This document shows, in pieces, positions 56,033 through 64,000 of a stretch of DNA of 64,000 nucleotides. How positions within the stretch are numbered: position 1 is the stretch's first letter; each line of letters begins with the position of its first letter. A program made the translations under genes and the position numbers. The notes under the pieces were generated by a model. It saw only the letters and a list, made by a program, of their open reading frames with translations, was not told the DNA's origin and did no database searches. The stretch is taken from assembly GCF_047511655.1 (NCBI RefSeq), contig NC_133391.1, positions 131,038,906 through 131,102,905 of the forward strand, written 5' to 3'. This DNA is from Castor canadensis. Its lineage: Eukaryota > Chordata > Mammalia > Rodentia > Castoridae.

Positions 56033-56252
56033 CAGGTGCCAGTAGCTCATATCTGTAATCCTAGCTACTTAGGAAGCTGAGATAGGAAAGATCACAGCTC
56101 AAGGCCAGACTAGACAAATAGTTCACCAGACTCCCACCTCCAAAATAACCCAAACAAAACAGACTGGAGGTGTGGCTCAAGCGTCAGACCACCTGCTTTG
56201 TGAACATGAAGTCTTGAATTCAAACCCCAGTCCCACCCCTTCCCCCAAAAAG
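56033..56252 (+). repeat. Composite SINE
   Basis: CAGGTGCCAGTAGCTCATAT, the joint CCAAAATAACCCAAACAAAA and GGAGGTGTGGCTCAAGCGTC. Confidence 0.9.
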
Positions 56253-56610
56253 GGGGAAGTTTCAAAAACCTAAACTGAGCACCAAATAAATAGTATTAAT
56301 ATTGCTAAGCAAATATACCATAAGTGTATCTAGCAAAATAAAAACCATATCAACTTAATTTGTTACTAAACAAGAACACCCTTATGGACACACACATGAA
56401 AAATAATTAGAAGTAGTATCACACCATGGGCCAACTCCCCTGAAAAGTCAGTACCCCATAAATATCTCATTTTCATAAAAAAATTTTAAGCATTTTCCCC
56501 TGAAGTAAATCAAGTGGGGAAAATTTTATCTATCAGAATTTGAATTTATACATACGAATAAATGAATAAAAAAAGAAAAAAATTTTAATTTGTAACAATT
56601 GAAAACTTAC

Positions 56611-56795
56611 TTTCGTAGGTGGAGCAGCAGGTTTAGGGACAAGGCCTTTATAAACACTTGGACCAGTTCCATTCTTAACTGGCTGTGACTGAAGATTTCC
56701 TGCTACTGGGAATCCAGATAGCTGTAAGTCTTTTGTATTACCTTTCTTAATGACCAGCATCCTTGGTGCTCTAGATTTAGGATTCGGAGGATATT
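56611..56795 (-). CDS. GPBP1: GPBP1 coding exon (first one in window)
   Basis: This 185 bp exon encodes 61 full residues after completing a split Glu codon. It begins YPPNPKSRAPRMLVIKK and ends KPAAPPTK. The acceptor is TTTATGCAG before position 56795 and the donor GTAAGT follows position 56611. It enters in phase 1 and leaves in phase 0. The segment is basic and proline-rich, low in predicted order, as expected for the middle of vasculin. The preceding exon, ending in the G of the Glu codon, is not present up to 64000. Confidence 0.95.
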
Positions 56796-58205
56796 CTGCA
56801 TAAATAAAGTACGAGCAAGAGTTACACACAATTTCAAATTTTAGCGTAAAATAAATTCACTTAAAGAATAGTCCATTCTAAACACTGGCTATATTTAAAA
56901 ATATTAATAGTGGCTGGCTCCTATGTAAAATAATTTAACTAAATAAATACAGACTGTATATATATTCCAGCTTAAGAAATAAAGCTAAAACAATCTCACA
57001 ACATATGCCAATAACTGAATGACGTCTAAAAACGAATTCAGTTAGACATAACTGAAAAATCAAGATTAAATTTTAGCACTTTTCATTAACATAAAATTTG
57101 CAAATTTCAACCTAATGACTTTTAACACTTAGAATATATAAAATACACTTCTGATGTCCCCTTGCCCATTTTGAAAAGAAAACTACATTTTCCAACTCCT
57201 TTTTCATTCATTTCACAAAGTTATAATCAATACGCAAAGAACCACAGTCCCCTCTATTTCTAAATACCTTTTTAAAGTAGCAAGTTAAAGTAATAAAAAA
57301 AAGTCTACTTTCATAATACCAATTAACTCAAATATTTACTGACCATCTAACAATATTCAAGTCATCATGTGAGAGCAGGGCAACCAACTTAAACCTGTTT
57401 TCTCAAGATAGTAACATAAATAATTGCTAAATGCAGACCTTTCTCAAGACTACTGCATTTCCTAAATATATGAAACACTATTTCCAGCATTTAATCAATC
57501 TGTATGTATAATCAAACAGGTATTATCAAACACATATACATATTCACAATTACCATAGTGAAGCAAGTCTTTCTTCCTTTACAAAAATTGTAAATCCATC
57601 TGTTTCACAGTTGTAAAGTTTAGAAGAATTAACTCCAAGAGAAAAATTGTAGTAAATGTAAGTTAAAATTAGCTCTGCATATTAAATAACATAGCCTATG
57701 AATTGATAAGCTGGGTAGAGATATGTGGTAATACCCTACCCCAAAACCACACCATCTTTCTACTGGACCATCTCAACAAAACTATACAAGGACTCCTAAG
57801 AGAACCTGGAGAGACTCTGTGTTCATGTGAGGCTTCAAAGTCTCCAAAAGATAAAGCTGGTATGGTGTTTCACCATTCTGACAATGAATAAGGGCTTAGA
57901 ACAAACTGAGAAGAGGTTCATCTTTCCAAAATTAAACACATGTTGATCCACTAGGGAAAACATTCCAACTTATTGGTTATATAAAAAAGGGCCCAAAGAG
58001 ATAAAAAAGACATCTTCAAGCACACAAGAACACAGAAAAGTCTATTACCCGTGTATAGCTTTTTGGAAGCTATTACACAATGAAGTCAACAAAACAAAAA
58101 TAATAGTAATAAAGATATCAAACAGAGAACAATAAATACTAAACAATCTAAGTTACAATGACTACTTTTGGTAAACAGATGATGACAGAATGAATCAAGT
58201 ATTAT

Positions 58206-58320
58206 CTGGAAATGCCAGTGCATACCTGTAACCCTAGCACTCAGGAGGCTGAGGCACGAGGATCACAAGCTTGAGGTTAACCTGAGCTACAAAGTGACCT
58301 TATGTAAAAAATTAAGAAAA
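58206..58320 (+). repeat. B1-like SINE
   Basis: GGAAATGCCAGTGCATACCT and CTAGCACTCAGGAGGCTGAG are present. Confidence 0.82.
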
Positions 58321-58334
58321 AGGAAAAAAAGTAA

Positions 58335-58410
58335 GGGGCTTGGTTCAGGTGATAGCCTGCCTAGCAAGAACCAGGCCCTGAGTTCAAACTCCAGTACTGC
58401 CTCTCCTCCC
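58335..58410 (+). repeat. tRNA-type SINE
   Basis: GGGGCTTGGTTCAGGTGATA and GAGTTCAAACTCCAGTACTG are present. Confidence 0.85.
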
Positions 58411-58435
58411 CCACCCTTTAAAGTTCTTGAAACTG

Positions 58436-58575
58436 AGCCTAATGGCAAACATCTATAGTCCTAGTACTTGGGAAACTAAGATGGGAAAACTCCTTAAGCC
58501 TGAGAGTTCCAGACCAACCTGGGTAACATAGTGGAACCTTGTCTTTGAAAAGGAAAAGAAAAAGAAAAAAGGTTC
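58436..58575 (+). repeat. B1-like SINE
   Basis: GCCTAATGGCAAACATCTAT, GTTCCAGACCAACCTGGGTA and CTTGTCTTTGAAAAGG are present. Confidence 0.78.
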
Positions 58576-60106
58576 TTGAAATTAAATACAAAAGAAAGTC
58601 TTAGCTTGGAACTTAAAATCCAAATTAAATAAAACCCAATAATCTAAGGAATGGCTGGTGCTTATGAAATACAAAAGGTAGTAAGCTTGCAAGGGCTCTC
58701 AGAAGAATCCAAGTATTGAAGCAGGACTGTCAGTATAACCCAATTAAGTTTAAGCATGACTGACTGACTGAAGACTTCTAGTTCAATATGGCTGACTAAG
58801 CATCTAAGTTTATCTTCCTTCCTTTATAGATTTCTATAACAAAGTTACTATAATGGTAACTTTATTATGCTAGGGAATGATCCCAAATATACATTTCTAC
58901 AGGGAGATATAAAGGAAAAAAAGCTTCAGATTAAAACATGCACAAAGGAATGTGTATAGTTAAGAAGTTATGTAATCTGCCCTGTAGAATCTCAGAGACT
59001 TGAAAATGCCAGTTAGGGTAGAGGGCAGAAAAGAAACTTTTCCAGACAAATAAAACCAAACAATTTGCCAAGAGCAAAATCCTATTCTAAAGAATGTGTT
59101 TGGGGCAGAAAGAAAATGATTCCACATGGAAAGAAGAAATACAACTGTTATACATATGCAATCATTGACTATAAAACTGAAAGGCAGAGGAGATGGAGAG
59201 TAAATAAGCAACATATATATAGTCTTTAAGCCTCAAACAGATTCTGACTAGAAATTTCACCTTTCCTAATATTGGATTCCTTGGAGCAAGAAATATTCTG
59301 GCTGTGTTTCTTCAATGAGGTCCTCAGTGCAAAGAATGATGGAATGTCCTATAAAGAAGAAAGGTGAAGCCTAAGAAATCACTCACAGAAGAGTAGGTAG
59401 CAAAGTAAGAGATGACAAAGGTACCCGAAGATGGTAAGGAATGAGCGGTAAAAGAAGAGAATGTTGTTGTGCTTATTAAGCATGAGAAAATATACTTTTG
59501 TGCCCGATTCATCAGAATTTCAATCAACTAACTCTAATCCTACTAGTTTTACAACTCTACAGAGGTTGATCTTTCATTTATAGAATGGAAAGTAGTTCTT
59601 GTCTCAGTTACTGTGAAATGTTTTATGCTTAAATACTTATTACAAAAATACAGAAAAGTCATATACTATCTTCAATACAGTTATGATGTCCCCTTATGAA
59701 CTTTAGGTTGATACTAAAAGTAAGGAAAACAAGAAAAAGTGTAAGAAAAACATGATAAAAGATTAATGTATTCTGAACAAACCACATGAACTATTGTCCA
59801 GTGAAGAAAACAAAGTGTCCTTAATGGTAATAATTAGTAATGGGAAGATGACAGAAAAAGTTTACCTTCCATCACTTATATTCATTTTATGTTTTATTAT
59901 TTTGTACCTATTCATAGATTATCACCGTGAATACTCCTAGAACTTCCCAAGTAAAGTGTTTAGGCTTTTAGATTCAAATATTATCTAATGTCTATTTTGC
60001 TAATTAGTAAACTTACTGAAAAAGACCTAAGGTGTTTATTCTTTTAAGGAGAAAATTTAGATGTTAACAAAAGACTTTAACACGTATATAGAAGAATTAG
60101 CAAAGT

Positions 60107-60200
60107 AGGGCTGGAGGCATGGCTCAAGTGGTAGAGTGCCTGCCTAACAAACATAAGGTCCTGAGTTCAAACCCCAGCACCATCAAAACATAAAGGAAAA
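60107..60200 (+). repeat. tRNA-type SINE
   Basis: GGGCTGGAGGCATGGCTCAA, GAGTGCCTGCCTAACAAACA and GAGTTCAAACCCCAGCACCA are present. Confidence 0.92.
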
Positions 60201-60473
60201 TAAATGACCTCAGTAATGTCTTTCTGTAAGTTTCATGTGCTTATTACCTCAAGCACATGTAAGCAAGTATTCTTATTTTCAAATTAAATTCAAAAACCCT
60301 GAAAGTAAGTGAGAGTTTTGGAGTTTCATGATTATCTCCTTCCTTCTAGCTTCACAAATAACTGTAATATGACAATAAATTGGCTCTATCACATTGTCCT
60401 GTTATTCATGTTTTCCTCATACTTTTGAATATAAGAATTAAGTTTTATTCCTTAAATACAAAGCCAATGGTGG

Positions 60474-60580
60474 AGGGAAAGTAGCCCAATTCTTATTTGG
60501 CACTTAGTAAGGCTGAGGAAGGAGGATTTAGAGTTCCAGATCAGTCTGAACTATATAGCGAGACTGTGTTCAACAAGAAT
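60474..60580 (+). repeat. B1-like SINE fragment
   Basis: AAGGCTGAGGAAGGAGGATT and GATCAGTCTGAACTATATAG are present. Confidence 0.6.
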
Positions 60581-61227
60581 AAGTTGGTTCACATGAATAA
60601 TTTGGAGCTGTCATCACAATTCTTCAATCTCGTTCCTGTCTTTTCATTATTCTCTCCATACAGCTACCCACTACATATACAAAGTTTCTGATTCAATCAT
60701 TACATAAGTACTTCTTTCTTTGGTCCACCATTCACAAATTTTGCTTTTGCCTTTTAATTATTCTATAATTAGAATTCCCTTCACTTACTGGATTTGAACA
60801 AAGTATTAGCTGACATTTATCAGTGACATGATAAAGGTTTTAAAACAGTAGACAATTTAGCAATGTTTCTGTGATTACCTGCATCTCAGATAACAAAATT
60901 CACTCAGAAATTACTAGAATAACTTATCTGCCCAAACACTAAATTACCAATTAAGTGAAAAATTCTAACGTTAGGGTATAGATCTAGCTGATTCCAAAAG
61001 CTAGGCCTCTTAAGCACTGTATTACTGGAGAAAATAGAAATAAAGCTATTCCTATGATATTATTAAAATATTTACCATTTCCAACTGAAAACATCATACT
61101 CACTGGTCCAGATAAGAAGCCTGTAGCATATTATTAAGTGAAGTCAGGATCACACTGATACTATTTACTATTTTAGATTTCTCACTATCTTACGAAGCAA
61201 CTTTAATGTGTAAACAGAAGCATACCA

Positions 61228-61306
61228 ACAAGTAACAGGTAGTGAGTGCTTGCCTAGCATGCACAGGACTTGGGTTTGATTCCCAGCATCACAAGAAAGC
61301 CACAAA
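61228..61306 (+). repeat. ID-type SINE
   Basis: GTGAGTGCTTGCCTAGCATG and GGGTTTGATTCCCAGCATCA are present. Confidence 0.8.
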
Positions 61307-62205
61307 AAGATTTATTTCTAAAATGATTAATGCTATGTGAATTTTGCTGGTTTTGTATATTCTTATTTAAGTGACAAACCTGTTTTGATTCATAGAGAAC
61401 AGTTTCAATCAAATGAGTTTCACTAACTATTAAATTTACATCAATAGCAACCAATGAAGATTTACAACATCACTCATAAAGAACAGGCTTAAGGAAATAT
61501 ACTTTGCAATAATAAACAGTTTACATAATAAGCAAGTGGAATTTCTAATTCTGATCAAATAAAATTTGCAAAGTTGTCTACTCCCACCTCACTAATTTTC
61601 TCTTTTTAACCTAGAACATGTGTTGTACTGCCCTTTTCTTAAGTTTAACTGTTTTCATACAAGACATTAAAATAGACTTATGTAAACAAAATGATCCATC
61701 AATATAATACTGTCAGATTATTCCCTTTTAATTCTATTTATCAAAATTCAGAGAAAAAAATTCACTGGTTCTCATCACTATCCACTTCATTTAACGAAAT
61801 TATGTCTCACAATCTGTACACTTCTTGTTAGTATCAATGGAATTCTCTAGAGAACAACCTATCTTAATAAAGATAGGTAAAGCTAAAGCTAAAGTGGTCA
61901 CTAATTAGCTTTGATGTAGAAAGCCAAACAAAACAAATTTGAATAATGGACCTTTATGCTCTTAAGTAGTGTAACAAATGAGTAAAAATTGGGGAAGTTC
62001 ATCAAGTTTTCAAAGAATACACACAAATATAAATGCTGAATTGAAACACGACTGTTAATAAGTTATTAGTGGCTGAAATTTTCTGTTACTTAATATCTTA
62101 GGCACTAAATGTTAAGTAAGCTCTGCCAATGTTTTATTGCTGACATACTCAGTTACTGACATAAAAACACTCAACAGGATATTGAAAGACTCTCAAATTA
62201 GATGG

Positions 62206-62404
62206 GGGACAGATGGCTCACACCTGTAATCCTAGCTACTCAGGAGGCAGACATCAGGAAGACAGCACGTCAAGGCTAGCCTGGGCAAACAGTCTGCAAG
62301 ATCCTATCTCAAAAATATCCAACACCTGGGACTAGGGATGTAGTTCAGTGGTTAAGTGTTCGCCTAGAATTCACAAAGCCCTGGGTTTAATTCCCAGTAC
62401 CTCG

Positions 62405-62435
<31 letters not shown>
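62206..62435 (+). repeat. 7SL-like SINE half plus ID-type SINE
   Basis: GATGGCTCACACCTGTAATC and CAAGGCTAGCCTGGGCAAAC are the first. GACTAGGGATGTAGTTCAGT and CTGGGTTTAATTCCCAGTAC are an ID-like second half, followed by (AAAAC)n. Confidence 0.88.
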
Positions 62436-62936
62436 CCAGAAAATCAACAACAAACTCAAAGTCAATAGCCACTAATTACATCTCAAATTGCATGTACGTA
62501 AACATACATCACTCTCTTCCTCACCCCCCAAGTAACTGAATGCCGTATCATTTAAAAATTCTCACTGACAAAACTAAAGTACCCTGAATTCCTGCTTTGG
62601 CCTTTAATTATTAACAACACAGAGAATGATTATTTAATAATTACTACTCTCAAGCTCCAAATACGTGTGATCTTGGTTAAGACAGAAACACTATATAAGT
62701 CACAAGTATAAAATGGATGAAGATGTTTCCAATAAAACCAACTAGGTTCTAAGTTGAATTAAACTTAGGTAACTTTATTTTGAATGGTTTAATTACTTTC
62801 CCTAAAGTTTCTTTTAAAAATTGGGGTACTATGTAAAGAATTGCCAATTTTTGATCTACAGTGTCATAGTTTCAGGAACAAAGTCGTTTTTCTTTTTATA
62901 CATATTACATTTTCATTAGTAAATTTTTACTTACCT

Positions 62937-63000
62937 GGAAGGAAGTAGCACTAGAAAAGTTCTACTGAAGTCTTTCCTAAAATTCTCTCGTCTTCCTCAG
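62937..63000 (-). other. Candidate non-constitutive GPBP1 exon
   Basis: On the minus strand a strong donor (CCAG followed by GTAAGT) lies at 62931-62937, after a G/A-rich stretch preceded by a pyrimidine-rich tract with AG dinucleotides near 63000. Spliced in the phase required by the next known exon it would read into a TAG codon. It could only be a 5'UTR exon, a poison exon, or a chance match. The upper border is uncertain. Confidence 0.2.
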
Positions 63001-64000
63001 GAACATAGCTATTCTAAATGTTGCAATGAGGAAAACAATACTTGGGAACCCAGGGGAAATAAGTGAGAGAGGAATAGTGAAGTGTGATACAATGAGAGTT
63101 TCATTGTATTCTTATGGGAAGTACTGGGAATTTAACAATTAACCATGACACAATTAACCATTTTCCTTTCTTTAAATGCAATCACATTTCTTAGTTAACC
63201 TAAGCACATAAAGAGAACACCTTCCATTTAAACATCTTTTCAACTAGTAGTCAAAATCCTTAGATCAACCCTCAAACAGCAGAACCAAAATCTTTATTAC
63301 ATTCTAATCTCATAATTTTCCAAAATGTCTTTGTCTTTAAATCATTTCTAAGATTATTAAGCCAACCAAGGATTAGTACCAATAATATCTATAGGTAGTT
63401 TTATATGACAAATGCTCACTGACATTCGTGATTTTTTTATTTTACTTTCATTCTAATAAAATAGAAATTATTCCTAATTTCTTAGAGATTCTATTTAATA
63501 CCCTCCAGGTGGTTCTATATTCTTATGCAATTAGCTGTTCCCAGAAAAACTGAATAATAAGGAAACATACCTAAGAGAGGAGCTTGGGAGATTTTTTTGG
63601 TTGGGTATGTGTGTGTCTGGGCGTGTAGGCCTGGGGAGAGTGGTAGAAATACTAATTTGCAATACAGAAAAAACAATGCCATTCACATGGTTCTAACAAA
63701 AGTGTCTGACCGCCCCCACCCCCACCCTCAAAAAGCCCTTAAATAAAGAGGGAGATCAAAAGAAAGAAAATAATTCCCCAGAGTTTCAGCTCATAAATAC
63801 AATTAAGATTAGCACAGGAAGTGGCAAAGTTTAAAATAATGCCTTTATTGTTAGGACTTGAATGCTATCACAAGCCACAATCCTTGTTTTAGAAAGTTAT
63901 TTTCAATTAAAAACAACAGAAGAGCATGTGTACAAGTTTCAAAGTGGACACAGCACTTTGAATTTGGTAGCAAATAATTAAATATTTTCAGATGTCAAAT
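63001..64000. other. GPBP1 intron to window end, nothing recognised
   Basis: No coding match to the missing vasculin N-terminal exons is visible here on either strand. A GT-rich patch lies near 63609-63635. Confidence 0.6.

Larger units (their letters stand above)
56796..62930. other. GPBP1 intron, mostly single-copy AT-rich DNA
   Basis: Upstream of the 56611-56795 exon I find no sequence encoding the preceding vasculin residues. The stretch holds scattered SINEs (listed separately) and otherwise featureless AT-rich DNA. Confidence 0.75.
43399..64000 (-). other. GPBP1: GPBP1 (vasculin) gene, 3' part, truncated by window end
   Basis: Six coding exons in minus-strand order (56795-56611, 55751-55611, 54047-53880, 53251-53064, 49092-48990, 43869-43711) join in frame into about 314 residues. 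These match the vasculin C-terminus as I know it. The family member is a nuclear GC-rich promoter-binding transcription factor of about 470 residues. The paralogue GPBP1L1 is less likely, because the acidic C-terminus ending in DTSDDDDV and the LQKNGLRKNGILKNGL stretch are the GPBP1 forms. All borders are GT/AG and phases agree, with no frameshift or premature stop, so this is the functional spliced gene and not a processed copy. The first coding exons and promoter must lie beyond position 64000. The low end given is a candidate poly(A) signal; the true transcript end is not known. Confidence 0.93.

Noticed and set aside
60107..60200. tRNA genes at the many tRNA-like sequences
   Set aside because: These have A/B-box-like words but also A tails and SINE extensions, and no foldable full tRNA; they are SINE copies.
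60870..60900. Donor-like CAG/GTAATC on the minus strand as a GPBP1 exon end
   Set aside because: The upstream sequence has stops in the required phase and no match to vasculin.
1..64000. CRISPR array, bacterial operon or viral genome other than the ERV
   Set aside because: No evenly spaced direct repeats, no clustered intact prokaryotic-type genes; repeats are all eukaryotic retroelements or microsatellites.
56796..64000. GPBP1 promoter or CpG island within the window
   Set aside because: No GC- or CpG-rich stretch is present, and the N-terminal coding exons are absent, so the promoter lies further right.

Overview
This is a window of mammalian nuclear DNA. It has spliced exons with GT/AG borders, long introns, and abundant SINE, LINE-1 and LTR retrotransposons. 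The commonest SINE joins a 7SL/B1-like left half to a tRNA-like right half; together with ID-like monomers and the L1 3' ends this points to a rodent. From memory of such repeats I favour a castorimorph, perhaps beaver, but the species is an inference.

One protein-coding gene is recognisable. Six consecutive coding exons on the minus strand (43711-56795) encode the C-terminal ~314 residues of vasculin (GPBP1, GC-rich promoter-binding protein 1). Every splice border and codon phase fits, and the frame runs to the normal stop at 43711-43713. The roughly 160 N-terminal residues are not found up to 64000, so their exons and the promoter should lie beyond the right edge. About 56.8-64 kb is intron. 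About 41-43.7 kb is the 3'UTR and its flank.

The rest, 1 to about 41 kb, is intergenic and built of nested repeats. It contains an old antisense L1 (1-890), a deleted L1 (2.26-3.77 kb), an MLT1-type LTR (4.9-5.3 kb), and a twin-primed, internally inverted L1 with a perfect 15 bp target duplication (6.66-8.9 kb). It also has several 3'-end-only L1 copies, a solo LTR inside a SINE (19.4-19.7 kb), further MaLR LTRs, and a hAT-type fossil. A complete but dead class II (betaretrovirus-like) endogenous retrovirus lies at 28.8-35.45 kb on the minus strand. It has two LTRs, a tRNA-Lys-type primer site, a polypurine tract, decayed gag, dUTPase/protease and pol, and a mostly deleted env. It sits inside a SINE and is bounded by a 6 bp duplication.

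The least expected object is in a GPBP1 intron. At 48612-48766 there is an A-tailed insert flanked by a 16 bp perfect target duplication. Its sequence folds as a two-hairpin H/ACA snoRNA with an H box and an AUA box, so it appears to be a retroposed snoRNA. I see no CRISPR array, operon, bacterial gene, rRNA or true tRNA gene.
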